From: Streptomyces violens
GTDB taxonomy: Bacteria; Actinomycetota; Actinomycetes; Streptomycetales; Streptomycetaceae
Reading direction: 5' to 3'
Assembly (NCBI RefSeq): GCF_000717745.1
Contig: NZ_JOBH01000019.1
Coordinates: 62,001-126,000 of the forward strand
DNA: 64,000 nucleotides
In this document: positions 33,966 to 42,144 of the stretch, in pieces
Position numbering within the stretch: the stretch's first letter is position 1
Layout of the letters: every line of letters starts with the position of its first letter
The notes under the pieces: model-generated
Told to the model about the DNA's origin: nothing
Databases searched by the model: none
The model's input: only the letters and a program-made list of their open reading frames with translations
Made by a program: the position numbers and the translations under genes

Positions 33966-34274
33966 GTGAGCGGCGACGAGGGGCGACTGGCGATACCGCT
34001 GAGCGAGCTCGAAGGCTTCGGTGGCCGGCTGCGGTCCATCAAGAGCCGGATGAACGCCACCAAGAAGATGTTCGACTCCTACGCGGACGACATCGGCGAC
34101 GACGGCGTCGTGGACAAGATGGAGAGCTTCGAGGCGAACTGGGAAGACGGCCGCGGCGACATCGACAAGCAGCTGTCCGGCCTGGCGGACATGGCCGACA
34201 CGGTGTACCGCGAAGCGACGAAAGCCGACTTGGACCTTGCAAAGCAACTCGAGAAGGGGACCAAGAACTCCTGA
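33966..34274 (+). CDS. WXG100-like small helical protein
   Basis: This protein of 102 residues starts at GTG 33966, five bases after AGGGGAGGT. It is predicted as two long helices broken by 'FEANWEDGRGDID', which carries a Trp-x-x-Gly turn where WXG100 proteins have Trp-x-Gly. Size, helix-turn-helix layout and position beside an RHS toxin with its own WXG N-terminus suggest an EsxA-type partner for type VII secretion. It is transcribed away from the toxin genes. Confidence 0.65.
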   Translation: MSGDEGRLAIPLSELEGFGGRLRSIKSRMNATKKMFDSYADDIGDDGVVDKMESFEANWEDGRGDIDKQLSGLADMADTVYREATKADLDLAKQLEKGTKNS

Positions 34275-34306
34275 CGCGGGGCTGGTCGCGTATCTCGGGT
34301 TCCGAC

Positions 34307-34342
34307 GGGCCGCCGGGATCGGAGCTGCGATCCCGGCGGCCC
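34307..34342. terminator. Strong hairpin between convergent genes
   Basis: A perfect 15-bp stem (GGGCCGCCGGGATCG paired with CGATCCCGGCGGCCC) encloses the 6-base loop GAGCTG. It lies between the stops of the WXG100-like gene and the secreted protein gene, so it probably terminates both transcripts. Confidence 0.75.
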
Positions 34343-34383
34343 TTGCGCTGACGTACGGCCCAACGGCCTCGCGGACAGCTACC

Positions 34384-35793
34384 TCACGGGTTCACCACGA
34401 TGCGGGACTCGCTGTTGGTGAGGTCCGGGTCGAAGGCGCGGACGGGCGGCTCGTAGGCGTCGTTCCAGATGGCCGCGGTGGCGCCGGCGCCGGGGAGCAC
34501 CTCGTCGATGCGGAGGCCGAAGGTGAAGCGGTGGGTGGATTCCGTACCGGCCTCGGTCAGGTAGATGGGGGATGAGCAGCGGTAGCGCGGCGCGCCCAGT
34601 TGTTCGTCGCGGTAGCCGCCGGAGGCGGTACGGGGCTCGCAGTTGTCCGGCTTCGCAGTAACCGTGGTCCCTGCCGGGATGTTCACGTCGACCGTCGCGG
34701 CCGGGTCACCGGCCGACAGGGAGGCGACCCAGGCCGGTCCGTGGTTCCGCACCGTCACCGACGCCTGCACGGTCTCGCCCGCGGCGCCGGAGACCTGCGA
34801 GCCGGTCAGCCGGTAGTCGGCGGTGTTCTTCGCCCGCACGGAGAACATGCGGTACGGGTTGGTCTCCTCGTCCGTCGCGGGTGCCGGGGAGAGGTTCAGT
34901 TCGGTGCCGGCTCCGGGGGTGAAGACCTGCCCGCGGCGCTGCTCGGCCAGGGCCTGCTCGGACCAGGGCTGCACCGAGTAGTCGATGCGGTCGAAGAGCG
35001 CGTTGTCCTTGGCGCGGAAGCCCAGCGGAAGCGTGTGGTACGAGCCGGGCGCCGCCTTCTCGTCCAGGGTGCAGAGCAGGGTACGGCCGGTGGGAGCGTC
35101 GTTGTACTCGCAGTTGGACGGTACCGGGCCGCGCAGCTTCACCCCGCGGGAGGCGAACAGGGTGAGGAGGGTGCGGTCGGCGGTGCGGTTGCCGTTGTTG
35201 GCGAGCGTGACCGGGGCGTCGAAGGCCGTGCCAGGGGCCAGGCCGGTGACGGACGCGGCCTGGGTCAGGCCGAGTGCGGGGCCGTTGCCGACGGCGACCC
35301 GCGTCTCGCCCGGCCAGGACGTCATGCCGCCGGCCTCGGCGGTGTACCGCACGTACCCCTCACTCGCGTCCGGCGCGTCGGCTTTCGCGGTCAGCCCGAT
35401 CGCGGCGGCCGGCGCGTAGCCGCCCCCGGGCAGCTCGGGGGTGTCGCAGACGGCGGTGGTGGCCGTCTCGGGCCGGCAGTTCGCCGGCCAGCTGACGTCG
35501 GCGAACGCGGCGATCCCGGAGACGTCCACGGAGAGCGTGCCGGCGGGCACGGTGGTGCTGGTGTTGTCATGGCTGACGATGATCGTCAGCGTCTGCGAGG
35601 GCGCCGCCGAGCCGTCCTCGTACGGCCCGAGCAGCGTCATCTCGTACGGGTCGGAGTAGACCCACAGCATGTCGGAGGCGGCCGCCGCGGGCAGCGCGCC
35701 GGGACCGAGCACCGCGGCGAAGGCGGCGGTGGACGCCAGCACGGGCGCGAGCAGGACGCGACGGGTGCGGCGGGAGGGGAACAATTTCTTCAC
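34384..35793 (-). CDS. Large secreted protein of repeated beta-sandwich type, unknown function
   Basis: The protein has about 469 residues from GTG 35793 ('KKLFPSRRTRRVLLAPVLASTAAFAAVLGPGALPAAAA'), which gives a clear Sec signal peptide with cleavage after AAA near residue 40. Upstream in-frame starts would hide the signal. The mature part is Ser/Thr/Gly-rich with strands such as 'FDAPVTLANNGNRTADRTLLTLFASRGV' and 'VQASVTVRNHGPAWVASLSAGD', typical of CARDB/DUF11-like adhesion-type modules. It contains paired cysteines ('NCRPETATTAVCDTPELPG', 'NCEYNDAPTGRTLLCTL', 'NCEPRTASGGYRDEQLGAP') that probably form disulfides. No enzyme motif is visible. Confidence 0.7.
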   Translation of the reverse strand: MKKLFPSRRTRRVLLAPVLASTAAFAAVLGPGALPAAAASDMLWVYSDPYEMTLLGPYEDGSAAPSQTLTIIVSHDNTSTTVPAGTLSVDVSGIAAFADVSWPANCRPETATTAVCDTPELPGGGYAPAAAIGLTAKADAPDASEGYVRYTAEAGGMTSWPGETRVAVGNGPALGLTQAASVTGLAPGTAFDAPVTLANNGNRTADRTLLTLFASRGVKLRGPVPSNCEYNDAPTGRTLLCTLDEKAAPGSYHTLPLGFRAKDNALFDRIDYSVQPWSEQALAEQRRGQVFTPGAGTELNLSPAPATDEETNPYRMFSVRAKNTADYRLTGSQVSGAAGETVQASVTVRNHGPAWVASLSAGDPAATVDVNIPAGTTVTAKPDNCEPRTASGGYRDEQLGAPRYRCSSPIYLTEAGTESTHRFTFGLRIDEVLPGAGATAAIWNDAYEPPVRAFDPDLTNSESRIVVNP

Positions 35794-35880
35794 GCGAACA
35801 TGACATACATGCAGGCCGAAAGGTTGCACGGGTGATGCGGGAGATTGCCGCACGGTTCGGCGCGGGCGTGTGCGGGCGGT

Positions 35881-37179
35881 TCATGTGGCCCGGCGGTCGG
35901 AGGCGAGAGAGGCTCCGTTTGTGCGGGCCAGCTCGCCGAGCCAGTGGGCGCTGGGTTTCGGGGTACGGGCCTGGGTCGTGCGGTCGACGGCGATGAGGCC
36001 GAACTTCGGGCGGTAGCCGAATACCCACTCGTAGTTGTCGAACGCCGACCAGGCGTAGTAGCCGCGTACGTCGATACCGTCGGCGAGGCATGCGGCGACT
36101 CCGGCGAGCGCGGTACGGAGGTAGGCCAGCCGCTGCGAGTCGTCCTCGGTGGCGAGTCCGTTCTCGGTGACGACGACCGGGACACCGGCGATCTCCGCCG
36201 CCTCGCGGATCGTCGCCTCCAGCCCCTCCGGGTAGATCTCCTCGCCCATCTGGTTCGTCCGCGCGCCGGCCGGGGCCGGGGCGATGCCGTCGGGCCCGAA
36301 GACCGTGCGGCCGTACGTCTGGATCCCGACGAAGTCGTCCTCGCGGGAGGCCAGCAGGAAGCGCTCGTTGACCTCTCGCCGCACCGCTTCGGCGCGGTCC
36401 TCGCCGCCCGGAGCCGCCTGGATGTCCGAGTTCGCGAGGGTCCAGCCGACCATCAGATCCGGGCGGTGCGCCTTGATGGCTGCCGTTCCCCGGCGGTGCG
36501 CCGCGAGCTTCACCTCGAAACCGGCCTCGGAAGCGGTGAATTGGAAGGGGGCCACCCGTCGCGGTTCGATGCCGAGGTGTTCGGCGGCGGCCGCCCAGAC
36601 GGGTACGTCCGCCCGCTGTTCGGGGGCCTCGCCGCCGATGCCCATGGCGGCGAGGAGCGGCGGGAGGTTCGGTTCGTTGAGTGTGCAGGCGATGTCGATG
36701 AGGTCGCCGAGATGGACGGTGACCGCGTCGCAGTAGCGTGCGAACCGCTCGGGCGTTCCCGGGTCCTCCCAGCCTCCGGCGGCGAGGAGCCAGCGGGGCG
36801 AGGTGAAGTGGTGGTAGGTGACGACCGTCTTGAGGCCGTGCTCCCGGCACGTTTCGAGAACGCGACGGTAGTGGTCCAGCGCCGCGGGTGAGAAGCGCCC
36901 CTCCTCGGGCTCGATGCGCGCCCATTCGAGGGAGAAGCGGTAGCTCGTGAGGCCGAGGGACGCGAGGAGTGCGATGTCCTCCCGGTACCGGTGGTAGTGG
37001 TCGATCGCATCACCCGAGGGCTCGGTGAAGAGCGTGTGGGGCAGGTGCTCCAGCAGCCAGGCGTCGCTGTTGACGTTGTTTCCCTCGACCTGGTGCGCGG
37101 CGGTGGCGGCGCCCCACAGGAAGCCGTCGGGGAAGGGAGCGGGGGAGGGAGTGGCGGAGGGAGTGGCGGAGGTGGTCAT
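35881..37179 (-). CDS. GH1 beta-glucosidase, last gene of an aromatic-glucoside operon
   Basis: The 432-residue cytoplasmic GH1 enzyme has 'PDGFLWGAATAAHQVEG' at the start, acid/base Glu169 in 'TLNEPN' and nucleophile Glu339 in 'VVVTENGL'. 'YYAWSAFDNYEWVFGYRPKFGLIAVD' forms the end of the barrel. Retaining GH1 enzymes cleave beta-glucosides, often with aromatic aglycones. It follows a GPH-like MFS importer by about 105 bases, a gap filled with 21-bp repeats. Upstream in the same operon are an aromatic hydroxylase, a FAH-family hydrolase and an intradiol dioxygenase. The inferred job is to split an imported aryl-beta-glucoside and release glucose and a phenol. Confidence 0.85.
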   Translation of the reverse strand: MTTSATPSATPSPAPFPDGFLWGAATAAHQVEGNNVNSDAWLLEHLPHTLFTEPSGDAIDHYHRYREDIALLASLGLTSYRFSLEWARIEPEEGRFSPAALDHYRRVLETCREHGLKTVVTYHHFTSPRWLLAAGGWEDPGTPERFARYCDAVTVHLGDLIDIACTLNEPNLPPLLAAMGIGGEAPEQRADVPVWAAAAEHLGIEPRRVAPFQFTASEAGFEVKLAAHRRGTAAIKAHRPDLMVGWTLANSDIQAAPGGEDRAEAVRREVNERFLLASREDDFVGIQTYGRTVFGPDGIAPAPAGARTNQMGEEIYPEGLEATIREAAEIAGVPVVVTENGLATEDDSQRLAYLRTALAGVAACLADGIDVRGYYAWSAFDNYEWVFGYRPKFGLIAVDRTTQARTPKPSAHWLGELARTNGASLASDRRAT

Positions 37180-37209
37180 GGGTTCCTCTCTGCGCCCGCG
37201 TCGGCGGAC

Positions 37210-37314
37210 GCGCTTGATGAAGTCAGCAACGCGCTGGATGAATCAGCGAACGCCTTTGATATGTCAGCGAACGTCCTTGATGTATCAGCGCACGCCTTTG
37301 ACGAAGGTGACGGT
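37210..37314. repeat. 21-bp tandem repeat spanning the MFS stop and the MFS-GH1 spacer
   Basis: Five 21-bp units start at 37210, 37231, 37252, 37273 and 37294. The core is GCNNTTGATNNNTCAGCRAAC (plus strand) and units differ at a few bases. The fifth and part of the fourth overlap the C-terminal codons of the MFS gene ('FVKGVR' and stop), so the array looks like repeated copying of the gene end into the spacer. Confidence 0.85.
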
Positions 37315-38541
37315 GAAGCTGCCCAGCGCGCAGATCGCGGCGGCGCCGAACCACAGCAGCGGGTAGTTGTGTCCGCCGCCGGTCGCGAGGAGCGTCGGCG
37401 CGGCGGCGGGAACGATGATGTTCGGAATGCTGAGCGCGAGTGCGATGACCGCCACGTCCTTGCCCGTGTCGCGGACGTCGGGCAGAACGGCGGCGCAGAG
37501 CGCCATGTCAACGGTCAGATACATGGCCTGGCCCATGGAGAAGACGACCCATGCGGTGGTGAACTGCGCGAAGGTCGACGCGGTACCTCCGATGGCGAGT
37601 CCGGCCGCCATGAGCAGCGCGGCGGCGATGACGAACGGCTTGCGGCGGCCGATCTTGTCCGAGACCCACCCGGAGGCGGTGAAGAACAGCACGCTCACGG
37701 GGGCGGAGATGAGCGAGAGGGTGCCCGCCTTCTGCCCGGCCTCCCCGATCGACATGTGCAGGCCGTCCATCAGGAAGAAGACGAAGTACGAAAACATCGC
37801 CGTCATCGCGATGCCCGCGAGGAACCGTGACAACCAGGCCCAGCCGAAGTCCGGGTGCTTGCGCGGGTTGACGACGAACGTCCTCGCGATGCCCTTGAGG
37901 TCGAGCGGCGGAAGCTCGCTGCGGTCGCGCACGGGGTCCTTGTAAAGGAGCAGGAGCGGCAGGCTGAGGGCGAGGGCCAACAGGACGGGCGCCACCATCA
38001 TGACCAGTGGTACGTCGACGAAGGCAGCGGCCAGATAGGAGCCGCCCGACATGGCGAAGGCGCCGAACATGCCCATGACCCCCATCACGCGGCCGCGCTT
38101 CGCGTCCGGGAGGCCCTCGACGGGGATCGTGCTGTACGCGTTGAAGGCGGCCTGTGCGGCGATGATCGCGACCACGTAGGCCATGACGATCACGGGGATC
38201 GACGAGACGGCGCCGATGACGGCGGTGCCCAGCAGCGCCGCGACGAGACAGCCGAGAATCCATGGGCGCCGCCGGCCGAACCTGCTGGTCGTCCGGTCCG
38301 AGAGGGCGCCGGCCAGCGGGACGGCGACGAGCAGCGCAAACGCACTGACCGAGACGGCGAGGCTGTAACTGCTCTCCTTCGCGTCCGGGTCGATGCTCGC
38401 CAGACGCAGCGACAGGGAGGTGCTCAGCGTGAGCACCATGATGTACATCCCTGCCGCCGCCACAAGGACGAGGGCGATCGTTCGGCGGGTGGCTCCTGCG
38501 GGTGCCGGAGCGTGTGCGGGACGCTTCACAACCAGACTCAT
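37285..38541 (-). CDS. MFS/GPH-like (SUC-type) glycoside importer
   Basis: The 418-residue transporter has 12 membrane segments. The loop between helices 2 and 3 has 'RFGRRRPWIL', the RxGRRRP signature of sucrose/glucoside-cation symporters (GPH and SUT). A second copy-like loop 'SDKIGRRKPF' follows helix 8. This points to import of a glycoside rather than drug efflux. ATG 38541 overlaps the stop of the FAD hydroxylase (ATGA). The C-terminus falls inside a 21-bp repeat array. With the downstream GH1 it forms an uptake-plus-hydrolysis pair. Confidence 0.8.
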   Translation of the reverse strand: MSLVVKRPAHAPAPAGATRRTIALVLVAAAGMYIMVLTLSTSLSLRLASIDPDAKESSYSLAVSVSAFALLVAVPLAGALSDRTTSRFGRRRPWILGCLVAALLGTAVIGAVSSIPVIVMAYVVAIIAAQAAFNAYSTIPVEGLPDAKRGRVMGVMGMFGAFAMSGGSYLAAAFVDVPLVMMVAPVLLALALSLPLLLLYKDPVRDRSELPPLDLKGIARTFVVNPRKHPDFGWAWLSRFLAGIAMTAMFSYFVFFLMDGLHMSIGEAGQKAGTLSLISAPVSVLFFTASGWVSDKIGRRKPFVIAAALLMAAGLAIGGTASTFAQFTTAWVVFSMGQAMYLTVDMALCAAVLPDVRDTGKDVAVIALALSIPNIIVPAAAPTLLATGGGHNYPLLWFGAAAICALGSFTVTFVKGVR

Positions 38542-40247
38542 GGATTACTCCTTCGGGTCAGAGCCGCCGTTGGCTCTGCAGGTCGCTGCCCATGTCCGCG
38601 TCCGGGGGACGAGGTGCCACGCGCCGCGTCGAGAACCGCTTCGCCGTCGGCGGCGTCCGTTCCGCGCCAGGCGATGTGCTGGTCCGGCCGGACCAGGAGC
38701 AGCGCGGCCCCGTACGAGGCGGCGTCGGGGAGGTGGGGGAGGTCCAGCACGGTGAGCGGGACGCCACGCTCGGCCGCTGCTCGTACGAACGGTGTGGTGT
38801 CGGCGGTACCGTCCAGGCGCAGCAGGGTGAAGCCGGGCCCGAGGTGGTCGTAGAGCGAGGTCCCGTCGGCCAGCCAGCGGTGCGGCAGCCGGGTGCCGGG
38901 GCGGGCCGAGCCGTGGTACGCCAGTGGCTCGTGCGCGGGCACGGCGGAACCGTCGTCCACGACGATGGGGGAGCCCGCATAGTGGTAGCCGAGCACCAAC
39001 CCGAGGCTGTGGAACTCCCCGCGCTTGCAGTCCAGTTGACGTGTCACGGTGGCCCGGCCAGCGGCTCCGGCCGGGGTATCGGCGTCGAGGCCGTCATGAG
39101 CGAAGGCGTGGGCCAGCCGGGACTCCTGGGCCGCCGCGTCGGCGATGGTGCGCTCGGCGACCGGCCGCCGCTCCGGCTCGTAACTGTCCAGCAGTGCGGG
39201 CCCGGCCCAGCCCTGCACCACCGCGACCAGCTTCCACGCCAGGTTCACCGCGTCACCGATGCAGGTGTTGTAACCGTGCCCGCCCCAGGGCGGGTTGAGG
39301 TGAGCCGCGTCGCCGACCAGGAAGACGCGCTCGCCGCGATAGCGGTCGACCAGCAGCATACGGGCCGACCAGGGGTCGGTTGCGTGGACGTGTACCTCCA
39401 GGTCCGCACCGACCAACTCGCGTACCAGAGCGGCCGGATCGACGCTGCCGGTCGTCGCGTCCACACCGTGGGCGATGGCCCACCAGGTGCCGTCGAGGTC
39501 CATCCGGCCGACGATCCCGCCGACCTCCTTGCCCAGCACCCAGTAATGCACCGCGCGAGCGCACAGGTCCCGCTCGGTCAGCCCTGGAGCGGTGAACGTG
39601 ATGTTGAGATTGGGCAGTTGTCCGCTGCGGCCCGCGTACCGCGCTCCGATCGCGGCACGGGTCACCCCGCTCGCGCCGTCGCATCCGACCAGGTAATCGG
39701 CGGTGAGAGTGCGGGTCCGGCCGTCGGGGCCGGTGACCTTCGCCCGTACTCCGTGTGGCCCGTCCTCGGCCGCCAACAGGCGGTACCCACCCAGAAATTC
39801 GACGGACGGAAGCTCGGCCACCGCCTCGCGCAGCACCGCTTCGACCGCGGGCTGCGGGATCTGCTGACCGCACTCGGCGAACTCGTCCCGCCGCTCCGCA
39901 TGCAGTGCGAAGGCATTGCGGAACCGGGTGATCTCCCGGCCGGTGAGCCCGGTGCAGAACACCACGTCCTGGGCGTACGACACCGGCAGCGGTGCCGCCG
40001 CCCGCACCCGGTCCGCCAGGCCCCAGCGACGGAGCAGCTCCATCGTCCGCGCGCTGGTGGTCTTGGCCCGGGGGCGGTCCGTGGCCACGTCCTGCCGCGG
40101 CTCCAGGACGCAACACCGGACGCCCGCCCGCCCCAGCTCGATCGCCACGGCCAGCCCGCTCGGCCCGCCACCCGCGATGAGTACGGGGTAGTGGTCGGGC
40201 CGCCGCCCGGAGTACGGGACGGTCGTCTCGGAGTACGGGACGCTCAT
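38538..40247 (-). CDS. FAD-dependent aromatic hydroxylase (PheA/TfdB/MhpA type)
   Basis: The 569-residue group A flavoprotein monooxygenase has 'VLIAGGGPSGLAVAIELGRAGV' (22-43) for FAD and 'DYLVGCDGASGVTR' as the DG motif. 'GERVFLVGDAAHLNPPWGGHGYNT' is the GD motif. The C-terminal thioredoxin-like domain ends 'LLLVRPDQHIAWRG'. It should hydroxylate a phenol with NAD(P)H and oxygen. Both ends overlap neighbours by 4 bases (ATGA), with the FAH-type gene before and the importer after. In this operon it would hydroxylate the aglycone before ring cleavage. The exact substrate (resorcinol-like or salicylate-like) is not readable. Confidence 0.85.
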   Translation of the reverse strand: MSVPYSETTVPYSGRRPDHYPVLIAGGGPSGLAVAIELGRAGVRCCVLEPRQDVATDRPRAKTTSARTMELLRRWGLADRVRAAAPLPVSYAQDVVFCTGLTGREITRFRNAFALHAERRDEFAECGQQIPQPAVEAVLREAVAELPSVEFLGGYRLLAAEDGPHGVRAKVTGPDGRTRTLTADYLVGCDGASGVTRAAIGARYAGRSGQLPNLNITFTAPGLTERDLCARAVHYWVLGKEVGGIVGRMDLDGTWWAIAHGVDATTGSVDPAALVRELVGADLEVHVHATDPWSARMLLVDRYRGERVFLVGDAAHLNPPWGGHGYNTCIGDAVNLAWKLVAVVQGWAGPALLDSYEPERRPVAERTIADAAAQESRLAHAFAHDGLDADTPAGAAGRATVTRQLDCKRGEFHSLGLVLGYHYAGSPIVVDDGSAVPAHEPLAYHGSARPGTRLPHRWLADGTSLYDHLGPGFTLLRLDGTADTTPFVRAAAERGVPLTVLDLPHLPDAASYGAALLLVRPDQHIAWRGTDAADGEAVLDAARGTSSPGRGHGQRPAEPTAALTRRSNP

Positions 40248-41110
40248 CGCTGCTCCGCTCCGACGACGGGGGTGCGCAGGGTGCCCAGCCGGTCGACCGT
40301 CACCTCGACCACGTCGCCGGGCGTCAGGAAGCGCGGCGGCGTGCGGGTGTAGCCGACACCCGAAGGTGTACCGGTGACCAGTACGTCCCCCGGCTGGAGC
40401 GTGAACGTGCGGCTGGCCAGCGACAGCACCTCACCGACCGGGAAGATCAGGTCGCGGGTGTTGCCCTCCTGGACGAGTTCGCCGTTCACCCGGGTGGTGA
40501 GCCGCAGCCCGTCGGACAGGCGGCCGGCCTCGTCGGCGGTGACGAGCGGCCCCATCGGACCGCTGCGGTCGGCGTTCTTGCCGAGCGTCCACTGCGCGGT
40601 GAGCTTCTGCGCCGTGCGCGCGGTGAGGTCGTTGAAGACGGCGTACCCGAGCACGGCCGACTCCGCCGTCACCGGGTCGACGTCCGCGAGCGGTGCGCCG
40701 ACCACGGCGGCGACTTCGCCCTCCCAGTCCAGCCCGGGCTCGTTGGCGGGCACCGGTACGGGCACGTCGCCCACCGACAGCGAGGCCGTCCAGCGACCGA
40801 AGAGGGTCGGCTGGTCCGGCACGCCGTAGACGCCTTCCTCGGCGTGCGCGCGGTAGTTGAGGCCGAGGCACAGGACGCGGGCCGACGGCGGGATCGGCGG
40901 GACCTGTGTCACGTCGGCGAGTGGCCTCACGTCAGCGAGTGGGCTCACGTCGGCGAGTGGGCTCTCGCCCGATGACACCTCGGCCGCCCGGGTGACCCAC
41001 GCCTCCAACTCCCCGTAGAACTCCCGTACTTCAGTCAGCGGCGCGACCCGCTCCCCGACCACGACCCCGACAACCGTGTCCCGGCCCTCCCGCAGCCCGA
41101 TGAGCTTCAC
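40244..41110 (-). CDS. Fumarylacetoacetate hydrolase (FAH) family protein
   Basis: This 288-residue FAH-fold protein has the core 'VLCLGLNYRAHAEEG' and 'PTLFGRWTASLSVGDVPVPVP', metal-ligand Glu residues in 'LDWEGEVAAVVG', 'YAVFNDLTAR' and 'LVTGTPSGVGYTR'. Family members hydrolyse acylpyruvates or isomerise dienoates in aromatic breakdown. The first 75 residues hold a repeat, SPLADV three times over (18-bp repeat in DNA), just before the catalytic domain. It overlaps both neighbours by 4 bases. Coupling to an intradiol enzyme is unusual, because FAH proteins more often follow gentisate or extradiol cleavage. Confidence 0.85.
   Translation of the reverse strand: MKLIGLREGRDTVVGVVVGERVAPLTEVREFYGELEAWVTRAAEVSSGESPLADVSPLADVRPLADVTQVPPIPPSARVLCLGLNYRAHAEEGVYGVPDQPTLFGRWTASLSVGDVPVPVPANEPGLDWEGEVAAVVGAPLADVDPVTAESAVLGYAVFNDLTARTAQKLTAQWTLGKNADRSGPMGPLVTADEAGRLSDGLRLTTRVNGELVQEGNTRDLIFPVGEVLSLASRTFTLQPGDVLVTGTPSGVGYTRTPPRFLTPGDVVEVTVDRLGTLRTPVVGAEQR
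40910..40963. repeat. Three in-frame 18-bp units in the FAH-family gene
   Basis: The unit CACGTCGGCGAGTGGGCT occurs three times with two or three changes and encodes (S/R)PLADV repeats in the linker ahead of the catalytic domain. Confidence 0.85.
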
Positions 41111-42036
41111 CGCGCCACCTCAGCCAACGCCACGAGCCGGACGTCGAACGCGAAGTCGAGGAAGGGTCCCTTCATCGACCACCGCTCGGCGGCAGCGGGT
41201 TCGTCGCACTCCACGGGAGCGACCACCAGTGCGTCCTTCACCGCGAAGGCGGCGTCGGAGTCGAGGTAAGGGTCACCGGCAACGAACACGTGCGTGGTGA
41301 CCGGCCGGTGCCCCGCGGCCTCCACTCGCAGATGAATATGGGCCGGACGCATCGGATGCCGGCCCAGTGCCGTGAGCAATTCCCCGACGGGCCCGTCGGT
41401 GGGTACGGGGTAACTGCTCGGCAGCACACTGCGGAACCAGTACGAGCCGTCCTGGTCGGTGGTGAGCAACGCCCGTAGATTCCCCGGCGGTTGGTCCGGA
41501 TCCTGGCTGTCGTAGTGTCCGGCGTCATCGGCCTGCCACACGTCCACGGTGGCCCCCGCGAGTGGTGTGCCCGCACAGTCCGTCACCCGGCCATGTACGA
41601 CCATCGGGCGCCCTCGCTCGCGCTCCGGTCCTTCGGCGAGCCACGCGCCGAGCGGGCGCGGCGGCGCGGGGGAGTGGAAGGGGCCCTCGACCGATGACGG
41701 AGTGGCCTCCGGCGGTCCTGCGTGGTTCACCTCGTCGACCGCAGAGGTCAGCCCGAGCATGTCGGAGAGCAGAATGAATTCATTGCGGGTGTCCGTGCAG
41801 GTGTGTCCGGTACGGACGAGAAAGTCCAGACCGGCCAGCCACTCCTCCTCGGTGGGGCGGACCTCCCGCACGAAGGCGTGCAGATGGGTCACGGCGGCGC
41901 GGACGACTTCGGCGAGCCGCGGGTCCGCGGCCTGGATCCGGTCCAGTACGGCGGTACGCAAGCGGTCGAGCTCGGCTTCCTCCGCGGACGACAGAGACGG
42001 CAGAGAGGATGGAGAGGATGGAGAGGGCAGCGCCAT
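41107..42036 (-). CDS. Intradiol ring-cleavage dioxygenase (hydroxyquinol/catechol 1,2-dioxygenase type)
   Basis: The protein has 309 residues. A helical N-terminal dimerisation domain (about 15-100, with 'EVRPTEEEWLAGLDFLVRTGHTCTDTRNEF') is followed by the beta-sandwich catalytic domain. The non-haem Fe(III) ligands are seen as Tyr in 'DAGHYDSQ', Tyr in 'SSYPVPTDG' and two His in 'RPAHIHLRV'. The long N-terminal domain favours hydroxyquinol or catechol over protocatechuate. ATG 42036 sits five bases after AAGGAG, and a GTG six bases earlier overlaps that site. It is the first gene of the operon and lies divergent from an IclR regulator. Confidence 0.87.
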   Translation of the reverse strand: MALPSPSSPSSLPSLSSAEEAELDRLRTAVLDRIQAADPRLAEVVRAAVTHLHAFVREVRPTEEEWLAGLDFLVRTGHTCTDTRNEFILLSDMLGLTSAVDEVNHAGPPEATPSSVEGPFHSPAPPRPLGAWLAEGPERERGRPMVVHGRVTDCAGTPLAGATVDVWQADDAGHYDSQDPDQPPGNLRALLTTDQDGSYWFRSVLPSSYPVPTDGPVGELLTALGRHPMRPAHIHLRVEAAGHRPVTTHVFVAGDPYLDSDAAFAVKDALVVAPVECDEPAAAERWSMKGPFLDFAFDVRLVALAEVAR

Positions 42037-42144
42037 GCTCACTCCTTGGGAGTAGGGGCGTGGTGGTGCCCCTCATCATGCGAAGGCAGATCCGCCGCGT
42101 CCGCAGGTGTTCCATTGGTTGGGGCGGTCGGTCACACTCATCCG

